Below, one piece after another: positions 9,727 to 19,688 of a DNA stretch of 64,000 nt. The first letter of the stretch is position 1, and every line of letters starts with the position of its first letter. A program made the position numbers and the translations under genes. The stretch comes from Aquarana catesbeiana (lineage: Eukaryota > Chordata > Amphibia > Anura > Ranidae). Location of the stretch: the NCBI RefSeq assembly GCF_042186555.1, contig NC_133329.1:69918726-69982725 (forward strand), read 5' to 3'. The notes under the pieces are model-generated. The model searched no databases, was not told where the DNA came from, and saw only the letters and a list, made by a program, of their open reading frames with translations.

Positions 9727-11872
9727 AAGGGGCAGCCTCCGGATGAAGGAATTTCTCCGGATGGGCTCTTTTAAAAGATTGCAAAAGATTTTCAGCATGA
9801 ATATTATCCTCGGGTTCCCAAGAATTTTCTTCTGGGCCGAACCCCCTCCATTTTATCAGAAATTGATTTTGGTTGCCTCTTCTCCTATGGTCCATGATAG
9901 CCTCCACCTCGAATCCTTCCTCCCCATCTTCCAAAATTGGATCAGGAGGATCCGTACTTCGGCCTGGAAATGGGTTAGAAACAGAGGGTCTGAGTAGAGA
10001 CACATGAAATACTGGATGCACTTTTAATGAATCCGGAAGTTCAAGTTCGTATGCCACCTCATTAATTCTTCGCTTGACAGGAAATGGTCCAAGAAACTTG
10101 GGACCCAATTTCTTTGATGGGCAAGCCATCCTGAGATTTACTGTAGACAACCATACCTGGTCCCCGGGTGTAAGTAACAGCTCACCTCGTCTCTTCTTAT
10201 CAAAAGTTGCTTTATTATACTCCTGGGTCCTGGTCATGGTCTCCTGCAAAACTTGGTTGTTGGAAGTGAAGAAGTCCAACCTCTCCTGAACTGCGGCTAC
10301 TGTGCACTCTGGAAGAGAATTAGGCAGAAATGAAGGGTGGAAACCATAATTTGCAAAGAATGGGGTTTGTTTGATAGCGGAATGAATAGAGTTGTTGTAG
10401 GCGAACTCAGCCAATGGAAGAAAAGAAATCCAATCATCTTGGGCAAATGAAGAAAAACAGTGTAAATATTGTTCAAGAGTCTGGTTTGTTCTCTCTGTTT
10501 GCCCATTAGTCTTGGGATGATAAGCAGATGAAAATGAGAGTTCAATCTTCAATGTTTTGCACAGAGACCTCCAGAATCGGGAGGTAAACTGTACCCCCCG
10601 ATCTGAAACGATATTAACTGGTACCCCATGGAGCCTGATGACTTCTCTAATGAATGCCTGTGCCGTTTCTGTAGCTGAGGGAGTGCCCTTCATTGGGACA
10701 AAGTGGGCCATCTTCGACAACCGGTCTACTATGACAAAAATTGAGGTGAAACCCCCAGCCGGAGGTAATTCCACAATAAAATCTATAGAAAGCATCTTCC
10801 AAGGCCTATCTGGGACAGGTAATGGCTTTAGCAAACCCCATGCCTTGGTCCTGTGCCCCTTATTCCTGATACAGGTGGTACAGGATTCAACAAATCTCCT
10901 ACAATCTTCACGTAACTGGGGCCACCAAAAGGTACGCTGTACCAGATCAGTAGTCTTAGCCACTCCAAAATGCCCAGCCAATGCATGGTCATGACAGAGT
11001 TCTAGTACTGAAACTCGTAGTTCTTCAGGTATAAAGATCCTATTCTCGTGCCATAATAACCCATCCTTAACTTGGAGTTCTGACCTAATGGAAGACCCCA
11101 ACTCTGCGGTGGCCTGCCTAATCTGGGAAAGCAGATCTCCCTGAAGCAAAAGAAAATTCCCCGGGGACAGAATGGTGTCCGGAGGGGAAACCTCTTGGGG
11201 CTTGTAAAACATCCTGGATAGGGCATCAGGCTTGGTATTCTTGGAGCCAGGGCGATAAGTGACATGAAAGGAGAACCTGGAGAAAAAGAGGGCCCACCTG
11301 GCTTGGCGTGGCTTCAACCTTTTTGCAGATCTCAAATACTCCAGGTTCTCATGATCTGTAAAAATTGAGACTGGGTGAGCGGCGCCCTCTAGCAGATAGC
11401 GCCACTCCTCCAACGCTGATTTGATAGCCAATAACTCTCTATCACCTACATCATAATTTCTCTCTGCCGTGGACAATTTATGAGAGAAGAAGGCCACAGG
11501 ATATAACAGGGCCTTAGTTCCCTGTCTTTGGGACAACACTGCCCCTACTGCAATTTCGGATGCGTCCACCTCTAGTACAAATGGCAGAGAGGAATCTGCA
11601 TGTTTTAGCATGGAAGCAGAAGTAAAAAGGCCCTTGAGAGTCTCGAAAGCCTTTTGAGCCTCAGCAGACCAGTGGAAACGTGTACCCTGTTTAGTTAGCT
11701 GTGTGATGGGTGTGATGATGGCTGAAAACCCCTTAATAAATTTACGGTAAAAATTAGCGAATCCAATGAATCGCTGGATCCCCTTCTTATCTGTCGGGAC
11801 TGGCCAGTCTAGTACTGCAGTGACCTTTTGAGAGTCCATCTTAATGCCCTTGCTGGAAATGATCAACCCCAA
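9727..11872 (-). pseudogene. Gypsy pol, RNase H - integrase - chromodomain part
   Basis: The open frame starting near 11872 (MGLIISSKGIKMDSQKV) continues RT connection into RNase H (FVLEVDASEIAVGAVLSQ, FTDHENLEYL). The integrase zinc domain is HDHALAGHFGV...CTTC. The core has aspartates in SIDFIVELP and NIVSDRGVQF and the glutamate in NGQTERTNQTLEQ. A C-terminal chromodomain (FEVEAIMDHRRRGNQ, FLIKWRGFGPEENSWEPEDN) would direct integration to marked chromatin. The frame runs through the G-tract into the 3' LTR (to 9494) with no obvious native stop. It is separated from the RT part by a frameshift between 11907 and 11872. Confidence 0.9.
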
Positions 11873-11906
11873 AAATGGAATACTTTCCTGTTCAAATTCA
11901 CATTTC

Positions 11907-12840
11907 TCAGCTTTTGCATATAGACCGTGTTGTCGAAGCCGGGTTCAACACACTTCTGACGTGCCTGCGATGGGATTCAAGGGAACAAGAAAAAATTAGT
12001 ATGTCCTCTAAATAGACGATAACAAACAGATCTAGAAAGTCTTGTAAAACATCATTGATGAAGTACTGGAATGTAGCAGGGGCATTGCACAGACCGAACG
12101 GCATCACAAGGTATTCAAAATGTCCATAACGGGTACGAAAGGTGGTCTTCCATTCGTCTCCATCCCTAATACGAACCAAATTGTAGGCTCCGCGGAGGTC
12201 AAGCTTAGTGAATATGGTAGCTGTCCCAAGTCTTTGGAACAACTCTGGTACCAGGGGAAGAGGGTAACGGTTCTTTACAGTGATTTTGTTCAGCTTGCGG
12301 TAATCTACGCATGGTCTGAGGGTCTTGTCTTTTTTTTGTACGAAGAAGATACCTGCACCTGCTGGAGACGTGGATGGACGAATGAAGCCTTTCTTTAGAT
12401 TCTCATCGATATATTCTTTTAAAGTCCCTTGTTCCACTTCCGTCAAAGGAAATATTCTTCCAAAAGGTATCTCAGCACCGGGGAGTAATTCAATAGGACA
12501 GTCATAGGCCCGGTGAGGGGGTAAGACATCTGCCCCCTGCTTGCTGAATACATCTAAGAAATCATGATATGCAGAAGGGATGGAAAGGTGTAGACTAGGA
12601 TCTGTGTTCAAACAGAGCAGGGTAGGGTTCTCCTGAGTGTTCTGAAGTCTACAAGACTGTTGGCAATATGGGGAGGAAAAGGTAACCTCACCTGTGATCC
12701 AATTAATGCCAGGATTGTGGGCCTGTAACCATGGCATGCCGAGGATTATGGGGAACAGAGGTGAAGCGATGATATCTAGGCGTAACAGTTCTTGATGAGA
12801 ATTGGCGATGGAAACGGGTATTGGAACAGTCTCTTGGGTA
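11907..12840 (-). pseudogene. Gypsy pol, protease remnant and reverse transcriptase
   Basis: Minus strand. Near 12840-12740 a protease C-terminal segment (IKSGPVTQETVPIPVSIA, FPIILGMPWLQ) is readable, but no DSG/DTG catalytic triplet is visible between gag and this point, which suggests a deletion. RT then follows with LRPCVDYRKLNKITVKNRYP, LDLRGAYNLVRI, KTTFRTRYGHFEYLVMPFGL and VIVYLEDILIFS. The last is the catalytic box, normally YxDD; here the first aspartate is glutamate (YLED). This change alone would be expected to cripple polymerisation. Confidence 0.88.
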
Positions 12841-12867
12841 ACAGGCCCAGACTTAATGGCTGTTCCA

Positions 12868-13950
12868 TCAGCTAGATGGATGGTCAGTAATGGCGGTTAT
12901 TTGCAGAGTCTCTTCTGGAAGCTGTAACAGGAGAGAGAGAGCAAGGTGAGTAGAGTTCTTAACCAGAGGTGCAACATAGTCAGTGGACAGGGATAGGCAC
13001 TTACAGAGTTTAAGGGGACAGTTCCTGACAAAGTGCCCAGGTTCCCTACAATACAGGCACAGATTATTCATTTGATGACATTGTCGTTCCTCCTGAGTAA
13101 GAGAAGGCCGCAGAACCCCTAATTGCATTGGCTCAGGTGGGTTAAACGTAGAGATTGGTGGTGCTGGTGACGTATGATGTGGAACTTTAGGGGTAACCCA
13201 AGTTGGGCGAGAAGTTCCCATAGCTCTCTCAGTCCTACGTTCTCTTAGACGTCGATCGATCTGGATGGTTAGATCGATCAATGCATTCAAAGTCTGTGGG
13301 GTGCCCACCCTGGCCAATTCATCCTTCAGAGAGTCAGAAAGTCCCATTCGAAACTGATAGCGGAGAGCCGCATCATTCCAATTTGTGTTCGCACTCCATT
13401 TTCTGAATTCTGCCACATAGTCCTCTGCAGCCCTGCGACCCTGCTGAAGGGTGTGCAAAGCCGCTTCTGCAGTCACGGACAGCTGGGGGTCATCATACAG
13501 CTGACCTAGTGCGTCAAAGAAGGTGGAGAGATTAGTCAGGGATACATCCTTTTGCTCCAAGAGGCGGTGGGCCCAGGTTTGGGGGTCACCAGAAAGCAGA
13601 GAGATTACGTAGCCCACCTTAGTAGTCTTCAGGGAAAAGGTACGTGGCTGAAGAGCAAAGAACAATTCACAGGAGTTGCGGAAAGCCCTGAATTTGAGGC
13701 GATTTCCAGAGAAACGTTCAGGCATCGGGACCTTGGGTTCTGGAGGGAGCATCACCACTGTTGAGGAAGGCCCGACTGAAGGAGCAGGAGCGGAAGGAAC
13801 TCCCTGCGCCCCAATGGGATTAGACAAGGTTAACACTCGTTCCTCCAGCCTGGTGTATCCTTGCTGTAAATTCTTGACTGCTTCAGTCAATCCTGCCAGG
13901 TGTGCACAAAGCTCCTCCATGGGAGACGTTCCCTGTTCAGGCTCAGACAT
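12868..13950 (-). CDS. Gypsy gag (capsid-nucleocapsid)
   Basis: The 360-codon frame starts MSEPEQGTSPMEELCAHLAG at 13950. Residues about 10-45 look coiled coil. The central part (MPERFSGNRLKFRAFRNSC, AEDYVAEFRKWS, QFRMGLSDSLKDELARVG) resembles the retrotransposon gag/PEG10-type capsid domain. The C-terminal zinc knuckle is CLYCREPGHFVRNC (CX2CX4HX4C). Gag forms the particle and binds element RNA. The start codon lies one base after the predicted primer site and 14 nt from the LTR, leaving virtually no leader outside the LTR. The frame stops at 12868, where a protease segment appears to be missing. Confidence 0.9.
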   Translation of the reverse strand: MSEPEQGTSPMEELCAHLAGLTEAVKNLQQGYTRLEERVLTLSNPIGAQGVPSAPAPSVGPSSTVVMLPPEPKVPMPERFSGNRLKFRAFRNSCELFFALQPRTFSLKTTKVGYVISLLSGDPQTWAHRLLEQKDVSLTNLSTFFDALGQLYDDPQLSVTAEAALHTLQQGRRAAEDYVAEFRKWSANTNWNDAALRYQFRMGLSDSLKDELARVGTPQTLNALIDLTIQIDRRLRERRTERAMGTSRPTWVTPKVPHHTSPAPPISTFNPPEPMQLGVLRPSLTQEERQCHQMNNLCLYCREPGHFVRNCPLKLCKCLSLSTDYVAPLVKNSTHLALSLLLQLPEETLQITAITDHPSS

Positions 13951-13951
13951 G

Positions 13952-13961
13952 GCTGTCTGCT
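13952..13961 (-). promoter_or_regulatory. Predicted self-primer binding site of the gypsy element
   Basis: Immediately after the 5' LTR (2-nt spacer) the element strand reads AGCAGACAGC, then C and the gag ATG. This is perfectly complementary over 10 nt to GCTGTCTGCT at plus-strand positions 14788-14779, inside the same LTR just downstream of a TATA-like box. There is no TGG-type tRNA complement. The layout matches the self-priming described for Tf1 and predicted for the vertebrate Tf1/sushi group. Confidence 0.65.
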
Positions 13962-14219
13962 ACTGTCACGTACCTGGTAGGTTTTGAGCCCGAAGTGCAG
14001 AGAAGGACCTCCCTTACAGCTCCCACTCCTGTTCCTCTGGAATGGAGACAGAAGGCAAGGAGTGAGGAGTGGTATGGGTGCCTGGCAGGATCGACAGTCA
14101 CTGGAAGTTCAGGAGTGGTGGCACCCTCTGGATCCAGAAGCTGAAGAGGAAGCTGGAATGCAGAGAGGACCCGGAGCCACAGCAGGTAAGAAAGCAGGTA
14201 AGTAAGCAGGTAAGTAAGC

Positions 14220-14575
14220 AGGACTGGAACCAGGAACAAAGCAGCAGGTAGTAGCCTGGAACTCTGGACTGGAACCTGCAACAAACAGTAGGTAGTAGCC
14301 TGGAACGCTGGACTGGAACCTGGAACAAGGCAGCAGGTAGTAGCCTGGAACGCTGGACTGGAACCTGGAACAAGGCAGCAAGTAGTAGCCTGGAACGCTG
14401 GACTGGAACCTGGAACAAAGCAGCAGGTAGTAAACTGGAACACTGGACTGGAACCAGGAACAAGGCAGCAGGCAGTAGACTGGAACGCTGGACTGAGACC
14501 AGGAACAAGGCAGCAGGTAGTAGACTGGAACGCTGGACTGGAACCAGGAACAAGGCAGCAGGTAGTAGACTGGAT
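14220..14575 (-). repeat. 45-bp tandem array in right gypsy LTR
   Basis: Same unit as in the left LTR, about eight copies. The order of variants (cctggaac... versus ccaggaac..., tagcctgg versus tagactgg) is similar but not identical to the left array. This suggests unit loss, gain or conversion since insertion. Confidence 0.9.
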
Positions 14576-14778
14576 ACAGGTATCAGACTGAGGCATGGTC
14601 AAACAAGCCGGAGGTCGGTATCAGTCGATCAGCAGAGGTACCAGGGACAACACAGAGGGATGGTCAGGCAAGCCAAGAGGGTCTGGTGCAGGCGGATAGC
14701 AGGATGGTCTAACAGGAAGCCGGGTCAGATAGCAGAGTACACAGGTCAGATCAGGTTAAGGCACACGGAACGCTGTAG

Positions 14779-14788
14779 AGCAGACAGC
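14779..14788 (-). promoter_or_regulatory. Predicted 5' end of gypsy transcript (self-primer)
   Basis: GCTGTCTGCT on the element strand lies about 25-30 nt downstream of the TATA-like CTATTTAAAC (plus strand 14811-14820). It is the exact complement of the site next to the LTR at 13952-13961. The same 10-mer is conserved at 9527-9536 in the other LTR. Transcription start here is inferred, not shown. Confidence 0.55.
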
Positions 14789-14810
14789 GGGGATAGAGTG
14801 TGACAGGCCG

Positions 14811-14820
14811 GTTTAAATAG
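14811..14820 (-). promoter_or_regulatory. TATA-like box of the gypsy LTR
   Basis: On the element strand the sequence reads CTATTTAAAC in a GC-rich surround (ccaggcggg upstream, cggcctg downstream). Its spacing to the self-primer 10-mer fits a TATA-dependent start. In the left LTR it is mutated to TTTTTAAA. Confidence 0.6.
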
Positions 14821-14964
14821 CCCGCCTGGCGCTAGCGGGAGTGCGCGTGCGCGTGCCCGTGCGTGACAGCACCCGTGAACACGCGCGCATGCGCAGTGGA
14901 ACCCGCGGCCGTGTCCCCCTGCGTCTGGATTGCTGATTACTGGCAGGATCTTCATGACACTATG

Positions 14965-15885
14965 AGTGTGTGTAGGGGAATGAGGGGGATTAATTTAGGA
15001 TGATATGTTTGGTTTGACACTTCAGGCAGAGTGGTTTGATGCCATGTATGTGTCATGTGATGTGTATTCTGTGTTAGTAACCCTGGAGTGGGGTAAGGGG
15101 ATGGGGGGGGGTGTATCCACGACCCTAGGCCGAGTCTGGAGTCTGGGGTTAACATGTCTACAGTGGGTATAATAAATCTAGTTGGAGATCTAGTAGTTGG
15201 AATGGGGGAATATGATATTACCGTTTTTGTGCCTAGCAGGCTCAGGAGATGTGTTAGTAGGTCAATATGAGCTCAAGAATAACTTTGGCGTCAGCAGTAA
15301 TCAGGGAAATACTTGTGTGAGCTCATTTACGTTCAGGGTGTGGGAGAAAGAGAGAGCCAGATGATGGCAGCACGGAGTTATAGTTAAATGTTATTAGGAA
15401 AGGGTTCTAGCAGACGTTTCAGTTCCTATGGTCACTCTATAGAGCGTTTGGTTAAATGTGCGTGAGATCCAACTCATCATTCCTACAGAGAGTTCTGCAA
15501 TGATATGGGCCCACATGGAGAGTGCCGCCCTCATCTGTGTCTCAGTAGCATGTACATTTTAAACATTTGTAGGCATGACATTACTTTTTTGACCTATCTC
15601 CTGTCTTTCTGATAATTGACAGTTAGGAGAAATAGTGGCAGTATAGAACTGAGGAGTAGTTCAATTGGTTTACTCTTTCTCATCTGAGGGAGGTAAAATA
15701 GTCCTTACCTTTCTTATACTTTAGTGGTAAACTTTAAAGTTTTATAAGTTCGACTGTCATCTGAGACGTGTCCAGTAGATCTGCTTCCTGTTGTGTAGAC
15801 GGCGAAAGGCAGTCACTTTTAAATTGTCTGTGTTCTTTTTCTATGGCTGTTTCAATGATGTTTTGAGGGGGTGCGTATCTCCAGG
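14965..15885 (-). other. LINE A inter-ORF spacer continued (inverted block)
   Basis: The sequence resumes directly after the gypsy target duplication and belongs to the same inverted block of LINE A. No domain was recognised. Strand switches back to plus near 15885, where RT coding (YFKTFFDTLSAPFLKALN) begins. Confidence 0.45.
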
Positions 15886-18007
15886 TGTTTATTTCAAAAC
15901 ATTCTTTGACACGCTTAGTGCACCCTTCTTGAAAGCTCTTAACTCCCTATCAGAATCCAACCCACTCATTCCAGAAATTCTACAAGCACACATTACAGTT
16001 ATACCCAAGGATAATAAAGATCCATCAAAACCGGCAAACTACAGGGAAGCCAGGGACAATACTATAAAAGTGATCAACTTACACCACCTCAGAAATACCT
16101 CAAAACAGGCAGGTTACTTTCTCTCTTTGGATGCGGAGAAGGCATTTGACAGGGTGTCTTGGGTTATATGGCTGCTGTTCTACAATCAATGGGCATAGGC
16201 CCACACATGCTCAATCTCATACTTTCATTGTATGCCCAACCTTCAGCCAGAATTAGAGTAAATAACACCCTGTCGAATGCCTTCCCTATCCACAACGGAA
16301 CGAGGCAAGGATGTCTACTTTCCCCCATCCTCTTTGTCCTCACGCTCGAACCTCTTCTATGCTCCATACGTCAAAACCCAGACATAAGGGGAGTATCCAC
16401 TGGCCAAAGAGAATACAAACTAGCCGCTTACGTGGACGACATTCTCCTATCTCTCACTCATCCACATATCACAATCCCAGTACTACTCAAATAATTTTTC
16501 GTAAATTTGGTCTGTTATCCAACCTCAAAATTAACTTTACTAAATCTTTTGCTCTTAATGTCTCCCTAACTTCATCCCTAGTTGATCACTGCAAAGCAAA
16601 TTTCCCCTTTCAGTGGCAACCAGATGCGATCACCTATCTAGGAATACAACTACCCACAAAACTATCAAACCTGTATGCAAAAAATTACTTGCCGATACTA
16701 AACAAACTTACAGAAGACCTCAAAAATTGCAACAGGCCGATGCTCTCGTGGTTCAGGAGAGCTGTAATTCTAAAAATGAACGCTCTACCAGGAATCCTCT
16801 ATCTTACAGACTGTTCCGATCCACGTACCACCGACCTTCTTCAAATCCTACAGACACATCAGCTCTACCTTCCTTTGGGGGGCCACAAACCTAGGATTAA
16901 ATATGCACAACTAGCCTTACCCAAACACCTAGGAGGCATATGTTTACCAGCTCTTACCAACTACTACAAAGCTGTACATATGACCAGAATACTGGATTGG
17001 AACCTCCACAAATCCACAAAAGATTGGGTTGGACTGGAAGACTCCTTCACGAATCTCTCACTAGCAACGTTGCCTTGAATCTTGGAAAGCCACTTTCCTA
17101 CCGAACTAAAGCCCCACCCTCTAATCAGACCAACAATCCAATGCTTTCACATGACTTGCAAATGCTCCTTCTTCTCGATAATTTAAGGCCCAATGACTCC
17201 AATCAGACTGAACCCGGACTTTCCCCCAGGTATGCATGATTACTTCCTAGCACAAAGTTGGCCTGACGGAAAGATCTTGGCCCACAAATTTTACAACCAA
17301 GAGAAACTCTCCTCGGCATCTCAACTTTCCTCTAAATTTGACAAACCTCAGATACCAGAATGGACATATCTCATGATCACAAATTTCTTAAGAAACCTAG
17401 ACAGGAAATCTTCCTGTTCCAGACAATTGACTACTTTTGAGCACCTTTGCTCCCAGAAAACACCTCAGACGCACTTGATATCAGCTAGACACTCCCTTCT
17501 CTTCACAGACTGTAAACCTAGTAACGCAACAATATGTACCGCTTGGGAAAGAGACCTGTCTATAGTTCTCTCGCCGGAAGATTCCAGAGGAATGCTGGAG
17601 GTGTACAGACCAACCAGAAACCCTACTTCACATATGGTGGGAATGCCCCTATATCCAACTGTTCTGGACAGAAGTACACAGGATAATCACGCAAGTCACC
17701 ACTTACAATCTGGAAAAAAAACCCTCTCAATTTCTACTACACCACTCACATCTATCACACCGAACATATCACAAATCACTTGCAATGCACATGATCAACG
17801 CAGCAAAACAGTGCATTCCTACTCACTGGAAATCCCAAACCACTCTCCACCAAAGAATGGTTCAACAAAATCCACATAATCGGTGAAATGGAAGAATTAA
17901 TTCATATAGCACAAGAGTCTCCACACAAATTGAGTATCAAATGGGTATCTTGGACACATTATCGAACAACAACTGAATACTCCCACCTTTTTTCCCCAAA
18001 TCAGTGA
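15886..18007 (+). pseudogene. LINE A ORF2 3' part (reverse transcriptase to C terminus)
   Basis: The plus-strand coding remnant is split among several frames. Readable RT blocks are FFDTLSAPFLKALNSLSES, AHITVIPKDNKDPSKPANYR, LDAEKAFDRVSW, IHNGTRQGCLLSPILFVLTL and the catalytic box AAYVDDILLSL (YxDD intact). NYR is fused directly to EARDNT, so the RT segment that normally separates them is deleted. The thumb and C-terminal region (RKFGLLSNLKINFTKS, YLGIQLPTK, SWFRRAVILKMNALP) follows, ending at a stop near 18007. Multiple frameshifts make it non-functional. It would have provided target-primed reverse transcription. Confidence 0.85.
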
Positions 18008-18692
18008 AGACTCAAACTCAAATATCCTGACACTTACCAGTAAAATACATACATAGCTTCAACATCTTTTAACACAAACTCTGAAACTACTGAGTGAATT
18101 GACTTACCAGTTGCTCATAACGTTAATCAACTGACATGGGTCTCATCAGAGCCCCTTCCTGAGGAGGGAAGCAAGAGAGATACACAGATACTTCCACATC
18201 ACAACATACTACCCTAATCTCAATATCCTCAATACCATCCCTCCCTCCTCCACTTTTCTCTCTCCTCTCAATATACTCCTCATTTATATAAGCCCATACC
18301 ATTAACCATATCATTAACCTCCCCCTCCATTTTAGTATATACCCATCCCATACTCACTCCCCACAGCCTTCTTCCCTACCCACCCCCTCCCCCTGATAAA
18401 TATATAACTATATTTACTGACTTGAACAGGGGGACACCGACAACACAAACCACATATATCCAGTCCTACAGGACCCTCTATAAACCTACTATCTCAGTAA
18501 GACTATAATTGAAATACACAAATTGTCGGTTAAATTACATGATATTGATTCAGATTTACGTGTTAACAATGTTAGATTGTAGGCCTGATTGCTTTTCCTC
18601 CTGTTCATGTTCATATTGTCCATATTCAATATGTATGTTCAATGCCTACTGTAACCTTACTTGTGTGAAAAACAATAAAAACTTTTTTTTTG
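18008..18692 (+). other. LINE A 3' UTR and tail
   Basis: CT-rich and AT-rich non-coding sequence. It ends with AATAAA at about 18674 inside aacaataaaaac, then a T-run and the 3' target duplication at 18693-18708. Confidence 0.6.
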
Positions 18693-18708
18693 AAAAACAA
18701 AACAGCAA

Positions 18709-19688
18709 CACATCCGCGTTGAACATCAAACTTTGTTCCGATTCTGGCTCTCACTGACACAGCTCCGCAGTGGGTATTCCTCTTCACAGCTGCTGCTGAG
18801 CTGTGTCAGTGACAGCCATATCCCTGATATTCCATCGCGACCCAGGCGGCCCACACGGCATCAGAGGGATGCCCTGGCCCCATAGCGGCCGCATGGGTCG
18901 CTCTAGCAATTGTTATGCCACTGCACCTGTGGCTTGTTTGTTTCATTTACTGTATGCAATCCTATGTGGTTTTATATTTAAAAAAACAGTTTAACTTTCC
19001 ATTTGTGATGTGTGATGGTACAGACAGATTTTTGAGACTTGGCCAGGGCAACCAATCAGCTTCTCTTCACTTTGTTTAGGTAACCTTTGAAAATTAAATC
19101 TAGAATTTTGAAGACTTACATGCAAGTTTATTTGACATAAAAAGTCCATGGTTATCCGGATACGGGTACTGCCCTGCCTTGGGCACATGAATCAATGTTA
19201 AAAAGCCCTTTAAATTTTTTTTTTAAAGGAGCAGTGATTTCAACATCACATAAAGTGAAACCATGAAAATGAAAAATGTAAACATCGTGCCTTGGTGGTC
19301 CCCTTTAACTGCCTGTAAGGTGGCACATCTGTATGATGTATAGAACCATCTGCAGCAACATATTACATTCGTTAAGAAAGATTTCAGGAAAATTATGCTG
19401 ACCAACATTTTTGGTATAGAATTTTATTTTGTACTTTCGCAGCAGCAGGGATGAATGTTATGCTACAAATTTTCTTGGCCCTCTTTCTGTGTCCGGACAA
19501 TACCCTCGCAAAGTGAGGGCAGCAAGGAGAACACCACAATCTTTGTTGCTTGTGGATTATTGTATAAATTTGGCACATTGACCAACAATTGATTGTAAAT
19601 ATTTTTTGGGCATTTATTAAACTGTGATTGTGGGGAAGGACAGGGACCAACTAAGACCAAATGGCCATCTCTACTGCAGACAGTCAGT
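18709..19688. repeat. hAT element body right of LINE A, including inverted arm 18985-19345
   Basis: Non-coding. A short palindrome surrounds cactgacacagctc (about 18752) and gagctgtgtcagtg (about 18797). The part 18985-19345 is the inverted partner of 4640-5200. From about 19420 the sequence leads to the 3' end of the hAT transposase. Confidence 0.55.

Larger units (their letters stand above)
8724..14959 (-). mobile_element. Ty3/gypsy chromodomain LTR retrotransposon (Tf1/sushi-like)
   Basis: Two direct LTRs of about 984 and 996 bp bracket gag and pol on the minus strand. LTR tips are TG...CA (TGTCATGAAG... to ...ACGTGACA). A 5-bp target duplication CTATG sits at 8719-8723 and 14960-14964. 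Gag has a CX2CX4HX4C knuckle. Pol has RT, RNase H, an integrase with HHCC and DDE motifs, and a C-terminal chromodomain, which defines chromoviruses. The order protease-RT-RH-IN is Ty3/gypsy. No tRNA primer site is present; a self-priming arrangement is seen instead. Pol is frameshifted and the RT active site is altered, so the copy is probably inactive though structurally complete. Confidence 0.93.
13964..14959 (-). repeat. Gypsy 5' LTR (right copy)
   Basis: The partner of 8724-9707, with 996 bp in this copy. On the element strand the 5' end is at 14959. U3 would be about 170 nt if transcription starts near 14788. A 45-bp tandem array occupies about 14220-14575. The target duplication CTATG follows at 14960-14964. 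Confidence 0.93.
6125..18692 (+). mobile_element. L1/Tx1-like LINE (LINE A), internally inverted and interrupted by a gypsy element
   Basis: It is bracketed by a 16-17 bp target duplication and ends in caataaaaactttttttttg, an AATAAA-bearing tail with a T-run. Content in order: a GC-rich 5' end with aagatggacgc, ORF1 (6417-7238), an inverted block (about 7505-15885) that contains on the minus strand the ORF1-ORF2 spacer, endonuclease remnants and linker, then plus-strand reverse transcriptase to the ORF2 end (about 15886-18007) and the 3' UTR. The Ty3/gypsy insertion 8724-14959 lies within the inverted block. The RT resembles L1-group enzymes (GTRQGCLLSPILF, AYVDDILLS). Confidence 0.8.

Noticed and set aside
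10557..10994. 145-codon plus frame within the gypsy pol region
   Set aside because: It is antisense to the integrase coding sequence, with no independent motif.
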